A DNA stretch of 64,000 nt from Nocardia flavorosea NBRC 108225 (GCF_001613385.1 NZ_BDCG01000009.1:62001-126000), one strand, 5' to 3'. Positions 32,794-45,075 are shown, counted from the first letter of the stretch. Numbers and translations: made by a program. Notes: a model not told the origin generated them from the sequence alone.

Positions 32794-34401
32794 CTATGCG
32801 CGCGGTTCGACCGACACCAGGTGGGTGAGCGTCTCGTCGTGGGCGAATTCCGCGACCGCGCGTTCACGCATCAGGTCCTGGGCGGTCAGCCGCACCTTGT
32901 GCTGCTGCATATGCTCCGACCAGGAGCGCACCACGAAAGCCTCGACGTAGCGGTCCTCGGCACCGACATCGCGGTACAGCCGCCATTCCATGGCACCGGT
33001 GCGCTGCCGGGACCGGCCCACGAAACTCATCGCGTCGAGGAACTCGGTGACGCGGTCCGCCGGTACGTCGTAGTCCTTGAGCACCAGCACCGGGCCATCG
33101 TCCGGTTCCGGTTCCACCACCAGCTGCGGTTCGGGCCAGTATGCATGCGGGGTCAGGTCGAAACCGGCGGCGAATTGGCGCATGGGCAGCCATACGGTGC
33201 TGAGCGCGGCCAACCCGAGCAACCCACCGGCGATCAGCAGGGCGGTGACGGCACCGTAGGCGCCGGCGACCAGGCCCCATACCACCGAACCGATCGCCTG
33301 ACCGGCCATGAAAACCAGCATGTACACCGACAGTCCACGCGCCCGCACCCATCCGGGGAGCAGCAGCTGCATGGTGGCGTTCATGGTCGAGAGGGTGAGC
33401 AGCCAGGCCGCACCGGCGAATACCAGCAGAATCAGCACCAGCGCCTCGACCCGCAGCAGCGCGGTTCCGCAGCAGGCCACACCGAACATCAGCGCGGCAG
33501 CGGCGACCTGCTGAGTGGGAGTGAGCAGCGCGCGCACCCGCGCCAGGCTGACCGCGCCGAGTACCGCGCCCACTCCGAGCGCGCCGAGCATAACGCCGTA
33601 ACCGGACGAGCCCAGGCCCAGCTGATCACGTGCGATCACCGGTAGCAACGCCCACAACGCACTACCGGGGGCGACGAACAGCGCGGTGCGCAGCAGCACC
33701 CGCCGGATCGCCGGTGCCGATTTGATGAATCGGGTCCCGGCCTGCAGTGCCGCCAGCGGGCGTTCGCTCGGGAACTCGCGCGCCACCTTCGGCCGCCGCC
33801 ACAGCAGCAGCGCACCGACGATCGCGCAGAAGGAAAAGGCGTTGAGCGTGAACACCAGCGCCGGCCCGGACAGCGCGACCAGCACGCCCGCAATCGCCGG
33901 GCCCACAGCCCGCCCGATGTTCATATTCATACTGCCCAGCGCCGCAGCAGACGGAATCTGGTCGCGCGGCACCAGTTCGGGCTGGATCGCCTGCCACGAG
34001 GGAGCGACGACCGCCTGACCGCAGCCGAGCAGGAACAACAGGATGAGCAACACCGAGGGGGTGGTGTGACCGGTGGCGGTCGCGATCGCCAGGACCGCCG
34101 CCAGCACCGCCATGGTGCACTGTGCGCCGAGCAGCAGGCGCCGGCGGTCCAGCAGATCGGCGAGCACCCCGGACGGTATCGACAAGATCATCACCGGCAG
34201 CGTCGTCGCCGTCTGCACGAACGAAACCAGGGCCGCCGCATTGGGTTCGTCGACCAGCACCCACTGGGCGCCCACCATCTGCATCCAGGTGCCGAGATTG
34301 GAGACCAGCTGGGCGATCCACAGCGCCCGGTAAACCGGGGATCGCAGCGGCGCCCAGGTGGAAACTGGTTTCGGCGCGGCTGTGGTCACTCGGGACAGCA
34401 T
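32794..34401 (-). CDS. MFS transporter with fused C-terminal ABM-like domain
   Basis: 535-aa MFS protein of the MFS_3/EntS-like group: 12 spans from about residue 20 to 415 (YRALWIAQLVSNLGTWMQMV at the start, motif A as SIPSGVLADLLDRRRLL). After the last span a soluble domain of about 110 residues (VLVLKDYDVPADRVTEFLDA, MEWRLYRDVGAEDRYVEAFV, SWSEHMQQHKVRLTAQD) resembles the small ferredoxin-like ABM/MFS_3-associated domain. Substrate unknown; siderophore or drug export are options in this family. It lies 14 bp upstream of secG on the same strand. Confidence 0.87.
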   Translation of the reverse strand: MLSRVTTAAPKPVSTWAPLRSPVYRALWIAQLVSNLGTWMQMVGAQWVLVDEPNAAALVSFVQTATTLPVMILSIPSGVLADLLDRRRLLLGAQCTMAVLAAVLAIATATGHTTPSVLLILLFLLGCGQAVVAPSWQAIQPELVPRDQIPSAAALGSMNMNIGRAVGPAIAGVLVALSGPALVFTLNAFSFCAIVGALLLWRRPKVAREFPSERPLAALQAGTRFIKSAPAIRRVLLRTALFVAPGSALWALLPVIARDQLGLGSSGYGVMLGALGVGAVLGAVSLARVRALLTPTQQVAAAALMFGVACCGTALLRVEALVLILLVFAGAAWLLTLSTMNATMQLLLPGWVRARGLSVYMLVFMAGQAIGSVVWGLVAGAYGAVTALLIAGGLLGLAALSTVWLPMRQFAAGFDLTPHAYWPEPQLVVEPEPDDGPVLVLKDYDVPADRVTEFLDAMSFVGRSRQRTGAMEWRLYRDVGAEDRYVEAFVVRSWSEHMQQHKVRLTAQDLMRERAVAEFAHDETLTHLVSVEPRA

Positions 34402-34432
34402 AGCTGCGCGCTCTGACCGGGCGGCCGGCTGC

Positions 34433-35791
34433 TCACGCGGTGAGGCGATCCTCCTCGCGGATGAACCGGGTCGCGATCACGCTCACCACCGCGGTCCCCA
34501 CCAGGTATCCGCATGCCGGCCACGGTGTGGAGCCCCCGACCGCGATCAGTGCCGTGACGATCATCGGAGTCAGCCCCGAAGCGTAGATACCAGAGAACTG
34601 GTAGACGAACGACAGCCCCGTGTACCGCACCTCGGGCGGAAACAGACCGGCGTACAAGGTGCCCTGCGCTCCGTAGAACAATGCGTGCGCGACACCGAAC
34701 ACCGCGATGATGGCCACGGTGAACACCACGATATTGCCGGTCTCGAAAAGCAGGAACACCGGATACACCAGCACCCCGTAGGCCGCGATCCCGGCGATGT
34801 ACACCCGCCGCGGCCCGAAACGGTCGGTGAGCAAGCCGGAGACCGGGATGAGCGCGGCCATCACCACCGCCGCGACGGTGACCGCCAGCAGCACCGGCAC
34901 CTGCTCGAAACCCAGTTGACCGGTCGCGAAGCTGATCGCGAAAACACCCCAGGTGTTGAATGCCGCGCCCTCACCCCAGCGGGACAACAATCCCAGGACA
35001 GTATTACGCCGGGAACGGGCGCTGCGGAACAACTCGACCACCGGCACTTTCGAGATGCGTTTCAGCCGGTCCACCTCGCGAAACGCGGGCGTCTCATCGA
35101 TTTTCAACCGCACCACCAGGCCGATCAGCACCAGCACCAGACTGGCGCCGAACGCGATCCGCCATCCATACGCCAGAAACGCGTCTTCGCTCATCACCGT
35201 GCGCAACAGCGCGAAGACCCCGGTGCCCAGCGCAAGGCCCAGTGCCAGCCCGACCTGCGGATAACTACCGAACAATCCCACTTTCCGGCGCGGACTGTGC
35301 TCGACGGCCAGCAGTACCGCACCGGCCCATTCCCCGCCGAGCGCAAAACCCTGCAGCATCCGCAGCGCCAGCAAGAGAATCGGCGCGGCGACACCGATCG
35401 CGGCGGCGGTGGGCAGTACGCCCATCAGGGCGGTGGATCCGCCCATGATGGCCATCGTCAATGCGAGCGTACGTTTCCGGCCGATCCGGTCGCCGATATG
35501 CCCGAAGACGAGACCGCCCACCGGACGCATCAGGAACCCGACGGCGAAGGTGGCGAACGACAGCATGGTTCCGACGAAGGCACTGGTGCTCGGGAAGAAC
35601 AGTTCGTCGAAAACAATGCCCGCCGCGGTGGAGTAGAGGAAGAAGTCGTACCACTCGACGGTGGTCCCGATCAGACTCGCAGCAACCGCTTTCCGGGTGT
35701 CGCGAGCGGCCGGCCCGCCCGTGCCCGCCGCGGCCGGGACCGAGGGGACGTCGGTGCGGGCAGGCACCTCCGCGGTTTCCAGCAACGACAT
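34433..35791 (-). CDS. MHS-family metabolite:proton symporter (MFS)
   Basis: 452-aa transporter of the metabolite:H+ symporter family (ProP/ShiA/KgtP type). The signature start SLIGTTVEWYDFFLYSTAAG is present, then motif A as GHIGDRIGRKRTLALT and ALRMLQGFALGGEWAGAVLL. About 12 spans. Members import dicarboxylates, shikimate, betaine or similar; the substrate cannot be read from sequence. It lies 31 bp upstream of the preceding MFS gene on the same strand, so the two may be co-transcribed with secG downstream. Confidence 0.9.
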   Translation of the reverse strand: MSLLETAEVPARTDVPSVPAAAGTGGPAARDTRKAVAASLIGTTVEWYDFFLYSTAAGIVFDELFFPSTSAFVGTMLSFATFAVGFLMRPVGGLVFGHIGDRIGRKRTLALTMAIMGGSTALMGVLPTAAAIGVAAPILLLALRMLQGFALGGEWAGAVLLAVEHSPRRKVGLFGSYPQVGLALGLALGTGVFALLRTVMSEDAFLAYGWRIAFGASLVLVLIGLVVRLKIDETPAFREVDRLKRISKVPVVELFRSARSRRNTVLGLLSRWGEGAAFNTWGVFAISFATGQLGFEQVPVLLAVTVAAVVMAALIPVSGLLTDRFGPRRVYIAGIAAYGVLVYPVFLLFETGNIVVFTVAIIAVFGVAHALFYGAQGTLYAGLFPPEVRYTGLSFVYQFSGIYASGLTPMIVTALIAVGGSTPWPACGYLVGTAVVSVIATRFIREEDRLTA

Positions 35792-35941
35792 GGTGTCCCC
35801 TTCGGTACGGCATCGGCTCGACCGGTGAGGTTATGGCGCCACGGAGCGGCTCGGCAGGGTTGGAATCAGTGCGATTCGAGCGCGGTCGCGCCCGGATGTC
35901 GCCGCCCGGACGGCCGGCCCGCGCCAGGTAACATCGGCGGC

Positions 35942-36739
35942 ATGCCCGGACGACTGCTCCGATTCGGCGCGGCCCTCGCACTGATCCTGCTGGCTGCCAC
36001 AGCCTGCTCGAATGATGAGGAGCCGGAACCCGCGACGCCCACGGCTACGCCGATGGGCCATACCTATATTTCCACCGAGGTCACCGGCACAGCGATCCCT
36101 GGCGGCGGACCGCTCACCCTCGCTTTCGCCGACGGCCGGATCACCGCCGACGCCGGTTGCAACACACACAGCGGTGCGGTGGATCTGCACGATCGCGTTC
36201 TGCACGTATCCGAACTGGCGAGCACCCTCGCCGCCTGTCCCGGTGAACGCGCCGGATCCGATACCTGGGTGGGCGAACTGCTGCGCGGCGAACCGACCTG
36301 GGAGCTCGACCGCGACCGGCTGACGCTGATCGGCAAGAAAGCGACGGTGGTACTCACGGACAAGAAAGTCGCGCAACCGGACCGGCCGATCCGCGGTACC
36401 GAATGGGTCGTCACCACGCTGCTCACCCCACAGGCCCAGGTCTCATCCCGCACAATCGACGAAGTGCGGCCCGGCCTCACCATCGCCGAGGACGGCGGGC
36501 TGACCGGTTTCGCCGGCTGCAACCGGCTGACGGGCCGCGCCGAGGTCACCGAAACCCCGGAAGGCGCCGATATCGCGTTCACCGCGGCCACCACCCGGAT
36601 GATGTGCACACCCGAGGTGATGGAGGTGGAGCGCGCGGTACTCGCCGCCCTCGACGGCACGGCGCAGGCCACGGTCGACGCCGAAACCCTCACTCTGCGC
36701 AACCCCAACGGCCACGGTTTGACGCTGCGCGCCCGGTAG
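35942..36739 (+). CDS. lipoprotein with two META (HslJ-like) domains
   Basis: 265-aa exported protein. MPGRLLRFGAALALILLAATAC is a lipoprotein signal with Cys22. Two META-domain repeats follow: the first has ADAGCNTHSGAVDLHDR and STLAACPGER, the second GFAGCNRLTGRAEV and TTRMMCTPEVMEVE, each with the paired Cys of HslJ-like domains. The ATG 35942 is set by the signal peptide; upstream sequence in the same frame is the antisense of the MHS gene. Such proteins occur in envelope stress or heat-shock contexts; function here unknown. Confidence 0.85.
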   Translation: MPGRLLRFGAALALILLAATACSNDEEPEPATPTATPMGHTYISTEVTGTAIPGGGPLTLAFADGRITADAGCNTHSGAVDLHDRVLHVSELASTLAACPGERAGSDTWVGELLRGEPTWELDRDRLTLIGKKATVVLTDKKVAQPDRPIRGTEWVVTTLLTPQAQVSSRTIDEVRPGLTIAEDGGLTGFAGCNRLTGRAEVTETPEGADIAFTAATTRMMCTPEVMEVERAVLAALDGTAQATVDAETLTLRNPNGHGLTLRAR

Positions 36740-36876
36740 TTCGATCCGCCGCTCCGGTCCGCGTGGACGCAGGTTGCCTCCCGGCGACCGCGGCGGCGAC
36801 CATGATTCCCGCCTCGGGCCTCGGCTGGGCCTCGGACCTCAGACCTCGGCTAGGGCTCGTGTATCGGCGCCGGCAA

Positions 36877-37170
36877 CTATGAGCCGAACACCACGCTCTC
36901 GAATGCTCCGGTTTCCGCGTCCATGGGCACGCCTTCGCAGTTCGGTCCGGGGAATGCCGCCACGTCCATATCGGTGTCGTTGGCGAGCATTCCGGCAGCA
37001 CCCGGGGTGTTGTAACACCGGTCGGATTCCAGATCGTTCAGCACAGCCGGACCACCGACCTGGGAGCGGTAGACGAAGTCGCCGGGAGCCGCCTCGGCGC
37101 CGAGCTCGGCAGTCAGTGTGAGCGCTGCGCCGACGGCGAAAACACCCACGGTTTCGAGAAGGTATCGCAC
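36877..37170 (-). CDS. small secreted protein
   Basis: 97-aa protein with a signal peptide (MRYLLETVGVFAVGAALTL to about GAEAAPG) and a short mature part with two cysteines (DRCYNTPGAAGMLAND, GPNCEGVPMDAETG) that could form one disulfide. No family recognised, but small nocardial/mycobacterial exported proteins of this style are common. A ribosome-binding site GAAAGGAA precedes the ATG at 37170. Confidence 0.7.
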   Translation of the reverse strand: MRYLLETVGVFAVGAALTLTAELGAEAAPGDFVYRSQVGGPAVLNDLESDRCYNTPGAAGMLANDTDMDVAAFPGPNCEGVPMDAETGAFESVVFGS

Positions 37171-37314
37171 GCACTGTTCCTTTCGCTCGGAGTTGTGGTC
37201 TGTTCGGGTCCGGCACCGCAGTATTCCGGATCCGCGGCCGCGTCTGCGATAGCCGGGCGGTATCGCCCGTCGATGGGCACGTCGCGGCGGCCGCAGACCC
37301 GCCTCTGCCCGGAA

Positions 37315-37908
37315 TCACCCGGCGGGCCGCGCGACGCGGCCTTCGGGGCGCCTGTCGTCGTCTCGCGGATGGAGGGCAGGGATGAGAAAGCGTTGCAACA
37401 GCTGAGCTTCCGATTCCGCGTCGGTCGGCCACAACAGCAGGGACAACACCGATCGGATGAACCAGATGCCGACGAGGGGATCGTCCGCGGGCGTGCCCAG
37501 CATATCGGAGACGATGCCGATCAGCGCCGGCGATTCGGCGAAGGTCACCACCGAACGGGGCCCGTGCTGCGAGGCGAGAAACGCGACGACGATGGGATCG
37601 GAGCGGACTTCGTGCAGTGTGACGGTGAGCGCCGCAGACACGCGGTCGGAGCCGGTGAGGTCACCGAGGGCGGACTCGACCACCCCGGCGATACGGTTTG
37701 CCGCGCGAGCAAGGACGGTCTCGCGGAGATGGGTTACACCGCCGGTATGCCGGTAGACGGTGGCGCGCGAGCAGTGCGCATGCCGTGCCACGGTATCGAC
37801 ATCGAGACCATCGAAGCCGCGGCGCGTGATCAGCTCGGCGACCGCGGCATAGATGTGGTCGGCGGCGGCGTCGTGACGATCCGCGCCGAGGAGCCAGTCT
37901 CGAGCCAT
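37315..37908 (-). CDS. TetR-family regulator
   Basis: 197-aa TetR-type regulator from ATG 37908 (MARDWLLGADRHDAAADHIY). HTH: GFDGLDVDTVARHAHCSRAT then VYRHTGGVTHLRETVL. The frame reaches ATG 37971 but the extra residues are upstream of the usual domain start. Divergent from the DHA2-type MFS gene at 38169; a palindrome lies just upstream of its start. Confidence 0.88.
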   Translation of the reverse strand: MARDWLLGADRHDAAADHIYAAVAELITRRGFDGLDVDTVARHAHCSRATVYRHTGGVTHLRETVLARAANRIAGVVESALGDLTGSDRVSAALTVTLHEVRSDPIVVAFLASQHGPRSVVTFAESPALIGIVSDMLGTPADDPLVGIWFIRSVLSLLLWPTDAESEAQLLQRFLIPALHPRDDDRRPEGRVARPAG

Positions 37909-37911
37909 CGG

Positions 37912-37922
37912 CTCATTATGAG
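37912..37922. promoter_or_regulatory. small palindrome near TetR start
   Basis: CTCATTATGAG, a perfect 11-bp palindrome 3 bp upstream of the TetR start codon. A related sequence ATGTGAGAC lies at 37969-37977. Together they may be operator half-sites for autoregulation and control of the MFS gene. Short, so tentative. Confidence 0.4.
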
Positions 37923-38109
37923 ACGAACCTGCTACCGGAGTTCTCGCTTTCTCCCAGTTCACGACAATCATGTGAGACAGCAGCGGATAATCTCGCGGCG
38001 AATTGTGTTTCTACTTCGGTCGCAGATCTTGTTCCGGCGGCAGACAGCGACGACCGTGGATGCGGACACGACGCCGGCGATCGGTCGTCGCGCCGGCCGG
38101 CTCGGCGCA

Positions 38110-38128
38110 CGGCCGCCTTCGGCGGCCG
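38110..38128 (+). promoter_or_regulatory. GC-rich hairpin in the leader of the MFS gene
   Basis: CGGCCGCC-TTC-GGCGGCCG: 8-bp perfect stem with a 3-base loop, 40 bp upstream of the MFS start. No T-run follows. It could be a leader structure or part of a promoter; no known riboswitch class is recognised. Confidence 0.4.
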
Positions 38129-38168
38129 CCCGAAGCCGGCGGCGCGTCGGACTGCGAACGGAGAGCGG

Positions 38169-39797
38169 ATGTCGACCCTCGAAGTGATGGACCCGCCGGT
38201 CGGCGGCTGGACGTGGGCACAGCGGCGGACAGTGGTCGTTTCCTGCCTGGCCGTCACTCTGGTGATCGCCTCGATGGCCGCCCTGTACACCTCGCTGGCG
38301 GAGATCTCTATCGCCACCGGCGCGAGCCATACTCAGACGACCTGGATCGTCGACGGCTATACGCTCGCCCTGGCCTGTATGGTCCTGCCCGCGGGCGCCC
38401 TGGGTGACCGCTACGGCCGGCGACGCCTGCTGATCGGCGGGCTCCTCGTTTTCGCGGTAGCGTCCACGGTTCCCTTGGCGACGTCGGCGGTCGACTGGCT
38501 CATCGGCGCCCGCGTACTCGCCGGCCTCGGTGCCGCCCTGGTCATGCCGTCCACTCTGTCCATGATCACCACCGTGTTCCCGCCGGGCGCCTCGGCCCGG
38601 GCCGTCGGGGTGTGGGCCGGAGCCGCCGGTTCCGGAGGTCTGCTCGGCCTCGTCGGGTCCGGGCTGTTACTGCAATGGTGGTCGTGGCAGTCGATCTTCG
38701 TCGCCATGGCCGGTGCCGCGGTCGTGCTCGCCGCCGCGGGATTCGGGCTCGCCGAATCCCGCAGTACCACCCCGGCCGGACTGGACCCGATCGGTGCGCT
38801 CACCGGTGTCGCCGCTATCGCACTGCTGGTCTGGTCGCTGATCGCGGTCGCCGACCGGGGCTGGAGCGATCCCTATATTCTGGCCGGGCTGGCGAGTTCG
38901 GCGCTCGCCACCGAACTTTTCGTCCTCACCGAACTCCGGGTCCGGTATCCACTACTGGATCTGCGGTTGTTCGCGCGGCGGGGTTTCGGTTGCGGTGCCG
39001 CGTCCATTACCGTCCAGTTCCTCATCACGTTCGGTCTGTTCCTGATCGTCGTGCAGTATCTGCAGTTGATCCTGGGCTACAGCCCCCTGCACGCCGCCGT
39101 TGCCGTCCTGCCCATGGGAATCGCCGTCGTCGCGCTGTCGTTGCTGTCGTCACTGCTCACCACCCGCTACGGACTTCGCCTGCCCACAGTGGCCGGTCTG
39201 ACCGTCCTCGCCGCCGGGCTGCTGCTCATGACCCGCCTGACACCCGACGCCGGTTATCCGGGCGTTCTGATTCCACTGACCATCGTGGGCATCGGAATCG
39301 GCCTCGCCGCGGCACCGGCCACCACCGCGATCATGACCGACGCCGATACCGATAGGCACAGCGTCGCCGCGGCCGTCAACGACGCCGCCCGCGAAATCGG
39401 CGCGGCCATCGGTATCGCCGTCGCCGGCACCGTTCTGACCGCCGGTTACCGCGCCGGTGTCGCCACCAGCCTGCCCCGGTTGCCCGAACCGGCCCGCGAA
39501 CCCGTCGCGCACTCGCTCGGCGCCACCACCCAGCTCGCCGAACAGGCCGGGCCGCAGGCGCAACCACTGCTCGACCTCGCCCGGTCCGCGTTCGTCGACG
39601 GCCTGCACGACACCGTTTTCGCTCTCGCGATCATCGGTCTTTTCGCCGCGGTCGTCCTCGGTTTCTGGGCACCCGGGCCCCGGAAAGCACCGAGGCCCGC
39701 CGGGACGGTACCCGGCGGGCCTCGAAACCTTCAGCTGCTCAGGGCAGGGGACCACCTGCGGCGATCGCGGACAGCGTGGCGAACTCGTCGCCCTTGA
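38169..39797 (+). CDS. 14-TM DHA2-type MFS drug exporter
   Basis: 542-aa transporter of the QacA/EmrB/Stp type. Start ATG 38169. Motif A is [16 protein letters not shown], preceded by [40 protein letters not shown] and the alternating access region follow, with an extracellular loop near residue 450 ([20 protein letters not shown]). The last about 30 residues, after [14 protein letters not shown], run through the tpiA terminator hairpin and overlap tpiA antisense by 59 bp, so the natural stop may have been lost or the tail is non-functional. Control probably by the divergent TetR gene. Confidence 0.88.
   Translation: MSTLEVMDPPVGGWTWAQRRTVVVSCLAVTLVIASMAALYTSLAEISIATGASHTQTTWIVDGYTLALACMVLPAGALGDRYGRRRLLIGGLLVFAVASTVPLATSAVDWLIGARVLAGLGAALVMPSTLSMITTVFPPGASARAVGVWAGAAGSGGLLGLVGSGLLLQWWSWQSIFVAMAGAAVVLAAAGFGLAESRSTTPAGLDPIGALTGVAAIALLVWSLIAVADRGWSDPYILAGLASSALATELFVLTELRVRYPLLDLRLFARRGFGCGAASITVQFLITFGLFLIVVQYLQLILGYSPLHAAVAVLPMGIAVVALSLLSSLLTTRYGLRLPTVAGLTVLAAGLLLMTRLTPDAGYPGVLIPLTIVGIGIGLAAAPATTAIMTDADTDRHSVAAAVNDAAREIGAAIGIAVAGTVLTAGYRAGVATSLPRLPEPAREPVAHSLGATTQLAEQAGPQAQPLLDLARSAFVDGLHDTVFALAIIGLFAAVVLGFWAPGPRKAPRPAGTVPGGPRNLQLLRAGDHLRRSRTAWRTRRP
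39693..39722 (-). terminator. intrinsic-type terminator downstream of tpiA
   Basis: AGGCCCGCCGGG and CCCGGCGGGCCT form a perfect 12-bp stem with a 6-base loop, 17 bp after the tpiA stop. Only a weak T-rich tail follows on the minus strand, as is common in actinobacteria. The convergent MFS reading frame passes through it. Confidence 0.8.
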
Positions 39798-40523
39798 GCG
39801 ATGCCCCGCCCACCAGCGCACCGTCGATATCGGTCTGCTTGCTCAGCTCACCGACATTCTTGGCGTTCACCGAACCGCCGTAGAGCACCCGCACGGTCTC
39901 GGCGACCTCGGCTCCGGCCAGTTGGGCGAGCTCGCCACGGATGGCGCCGCACACCTCCTGCGCGTCGGCCGGGGTGGCGACCTTTCCGGTGCCGATCGCC
40001 CATACGGGTTCGTAGGCGATGACGACCTTCGCGATCTCCTCGGGCTTCAGGCCCTTCAGCGAACCCCGCAACTGCTCGAGGTTGTACTCGACGTGGGTGC
40101 CCGCCTCGCGGACATTCAGGCCCTCACCGATGCAGACGATCGGGGTGACCCCGTGCTTCAGCGCCTGCTTCGCCTTGGCGAGTACCGTGGCGTCGTCCTC
40201 GTTGTGGTACTGGCGGCGCTCCGAATGCCCGACCACCGCAAAACGGCACCCCAGCTTGGCCAGCATGGCCGCGCTGACCTCACCGGTGTAGGCGCCGGAT
40301 TCGTGTACCGAAACATCCTGCGCACCGTAGGTGATCCGCAGTTTGTCGCCTTCGATCAGCGTCTGCACGCTGCGGATATCGACGAACGGCGGAATCACCG
40401 TGACATCGACCTTGTCGAAATACTTGTCCGGCAGCGCGAACGCGATCTTCTGCACCAGGGCGATGGCCTCGAGGTGATTGAGGTTCATCTTCCAGTTGCC
40501 CGCGATCAGCGGTTTCCGAGCCA

Positions 40524-40524
<1 letters not shown>
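39739..40524 (-). CDS. tpiA: triosephosphate isomerase
   Basis: 261-aa [23 protein letters not shown] (catalytic Asn/Lys), catalytic His in [12 protein letters not shown], catalytic Glu in [18 protein letters not shown] with the flexible loop, and RVLYGGSVN for phosphate binding. Interconverts dihydroxyacetone phosphate and glyceraldehyde 3-phosphate. Last gene of the leftward gap-pgk-tpiA operon; its start overlaps the pgk stop by one base. Confidence 0.98.
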
Positions 40525-41747
<1,223 letters not shown>

Positions 41748-41754
41748 GCCGGTC

Positions 41755-42786
<1,032 letters not shown>

Positions 42787-43053
42787 TCAGCTGTCAAGCG
42801 GATGATTCCGACGCCATCCACACTAATGCCTCGGGGTCCGCTCTCCGACACACCCCTGGTGTTGGTGAGCACCGGCTATCCGGGCGCGCCCGGACCTCAT
42901 CCGCGGCGCAACCTCCGCGTGTCGGGCCGGGCGTGCCGGATCCGGCGGGCGACCGCAGCTCCGGCCCGAATCCGCAACCCCGCGGGGGCCTACGACCGCA
43001 ACGGGCCCCGTAAATCACTGGCAACTCCCGGCGCCGCACCGCAGGATGGTGGG

Positions 43054-43662
43054 ATGTCCAGTTCATCTCTCCCCGATCCCGGGCCGCACGTCCGTCCGGC
43101 CACTCCCGCCGATATCCCCCACGCCACCAGAAGCCTCACCCGGGCATTCGCCGACTACCCGTGGACCCGGCACACCATCGCCGCGGACGAGCACGAACGC
43201 CGGCTGGCCGAGTTCCAGGAACTCTTCCTCACCCGCATCGGACTACCCCACGGCAGGGTGTGGGTCGCCGACGACGGTGACGCGGTCGCCGTCTGGACCA
43301 CCCCCGCCACCGACGCCGGCGCGGTGTTCACCGAACTCGCCCCCCGCTTCACCGAACTGGCCGGTGACCGCGCCGAGGCACACGCGGCAGCGGAGGCGGC
43401 GATGCATCCGCACCGACCGATCGAGCCCGTCTGGTTCCTCGGCACCGTAGGCGTGGACCCCACCCGCCGGGGCAGCGGACTGGGCCGCGCCGTGATCGAG
43501 CCCGGTCTGACCGCCGCCGCGCGCGAGGGTGCCGCGGCGTTCCTGGAAACATCGACCGCGGAGAACGTGCGCTTCTACGAGCACCTGGGTTTCCACGTGA
43601 CCGCGGAAGTGGATATCCCCGACGGCGGCCCGCTGACCTGGTGCATGCTCCGGCAGCCGTAG
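43054..43662 (+). CDS. GNAT-family N-acetyltransferase
   Basis: 202-aa GNAT protein from ATG 43054. VRPATPADIPHATRSLTRAF at the N-terminus, the acetyl-CoA loop in VDPTRRGSGLGRAVIEPGL, and the C-terminal ENVRFYEHLGFHVTAEVD. It resembles the mycobacterial/streptomycete group with GTVGVDP before the CoA loop. Substrate unknown. Frame is open far upstream, but that part is antisense of gap-pgk. Confidence 0.88.
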   Translation: MSSSSLPDPGPHVRPATPADIPHATRSLTRAFADYPWTRHTIAADEHERRLAEFQELFLTRIGLPHGRVWVADDGDAVAVWTTPATDAGAVFTELAPRFTELAGDRAEAHAAAEAAMHPHRPIEPVWFLGTVGVDPTRRGSGLGRAVIEPGLTAAAREGAAAFLETSTAENVRFYEHLGFHVTAEVDIPDGGPLTWCMLRQP

Positions 43663-44097
43663 CGGTTCCGGAGCACGGGCAGCCGGGCGCCGCCCCGGTG
43701 AGGTGGCGGAAGGCCCGCACGCCGGCCGACCGAACCACTCCGGTTCTACGGGCCACCCGGGCGGGCACGCATGGGGCAAGCAATAACCTCCGAGCGGACC
43801 ACGGACCCGCGCCGGGTCATGCGCGGCCCCTGCCCGGTCGTATGCCCGCCGCCCCGCCACAGAAGTGGGGTCCGAGCACAGCCGCCGGACCACACTCTGC
43901 GGTGTTCCCAGCCGGGTATCCGCAGCACGGCAGAGCGGCACGCGTCGAGCCGGGGCGGCGCGCACCATACCGAATCCATGGCATATGAGCCGATCATGGA
44001 AGGCGCATCGTGCTGGAACGTCTCCGCGCGGTGTCGTCGGAGCCGGGCCCGTATCCACGGCACGGCGCCCGGCCGCGGACCCCGGACCCACGGCGGC
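43663..44097. other. intergenic region between convergent genes, no gene recognised
   Basis: 435 bp between the ends of the acetyltransferase and whiA genes. Several short open frames on both strands are Arg/Pro/His-rich with no motifs. I see no RNA gene and no clear terminator, although one must act here for each side. Confidence 0.55.
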
Positions 44098-45075
44098 TCA
44101 GGCGTCGTCGAGCAGTTCGGCCGTAACCGCCGATTCGGTATCGGGGACGCCGAGTTCCTTGGCCCGCCGATCGGCCATGGACAACAGCCGCCGGATACGG
44201 CCGGCCACCGCGTCCTTGGTCATCGGAGGGTCGGCGAGCTGGCCGAGTTCCTCTAGGGAGGCCTGCCGGTGTTCGACGCGCAGCTTCCCCGCCGCCGCCA
44301 GATGGTCCGGGACGTCGTCACCGAGCAGTTCCAGCGCACGTTCGACCCTGGCCGCCGCCGCGACCGCGGCGCGTGCCGATCGCCGCAGGTTGGCGTCGTC
44401 GAAGTTGGCGAGCCGGTTGGCGGTGGCGCGGACCTCACGCCGCATCCGGCGTTCCTCCCAGGTGAGCCGGGTGTCCTGCGCACCCATCCGGGTGAGCAGC
44501 GCCCCGATCGCCTCACCGTCGCGCACCACGACCCGGTCGGTGCCACGCACCTCCCGCGCCTTCGCCGAGATACCGAGCCGCCGCGCGGCGCCCACCAGCG
44601 CCAACGCCGCCTCCGGACCCGGGCAGCTCACCTCGAGCGCCGAGGAGCGGCCGGGTTCGGTGAGCGAGCCGTGGGCCAGGAAGGCGCCGCGCCACGCAGC
44701 CTCGGCATCGGCGACACTGCCGCCGACGACCTGGGCGGGTAGTCCGCGCACGGGCCGGCCGCGCACGTCCAGCAGTCCGGTCTGGCGCGCGAGGGCTTCG
44801 CCCTCCTTCGCGACCCTGACCACGTAACGGGAGGATTTGCGCAGGCCACCGGCACTGAGCACATGCACATCCGACCCGTATCCGTAGAGTTCGAAGATCT
44901 CCCGCCGCAACCGCCGCGCGATGGACCCCATATCGACTTCGGCTTCGACGATCACCCGCCCGCCGACGATATGCAGACCGCCGGCGAAACGCAGCAGGGC
45001 GGACAGTTCGGCTTTACGCGCACTCACCTGTGTTACGGCGAGCCGGCTCAGCTCGTCTTTCACTTCGGCTGTCAT
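44098..45075 (-). CDS. whiA: WhiA sporulation/division regulator homologue
   Basis: 325-aa WhiA: an N-terminal LAGLIDADG-like domain ([20 protein letters not shown], then [20 protein letters not shown]) and a C-terminal helix-turn-helix ([40 protein letters not shown]). WhiA acts in septation/division control in actinobacteria. ATG 45075 overlaps the yvcK stop as ATGA; last gene of the rapZ-yvcK-whiA operon, the standard order. Confidence 0.97.
   Translation of the reverse strand: MTAEVKDELSRLAVTQVSARKAELSALLRFAGGLHIVGGRVIVEAEVDMGSIARRLRREIFELYGYGSDVHVLSAGGLRKSSRYVVRVAKEGEALARQTGLLDVRGRPVRGLPAQVVGGSVADAEAAWRGAFLAHGSLTEPGRSSALEVSCPGPEAALALVGAARRLGISAKAREVRGTDRVVVRDGEAIGALLTRMGAQDTRLTWEERRMRREVRATANRLANFDDANLRRSARAAVAAAARVERALELLGDDVPDHLAAAGKLRVEHRQASLEELGQLADPPMTKDAVAGRIRRLLSMADRRAKELGVPDTESAVTAELLDDA

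Noticed and set aside
34358-35941. Long upstream extension of the META-domain lipoprotein frame
   Set aside because: It is antisense of the MHS transporter; the lipoprotein signal sets the start at 35942.
36780-36860. CCTCGG-rich short repeats before the small secreted gene
   Set aside because: Irregular copies in GC-rich DNA, no regular period or palindrome.
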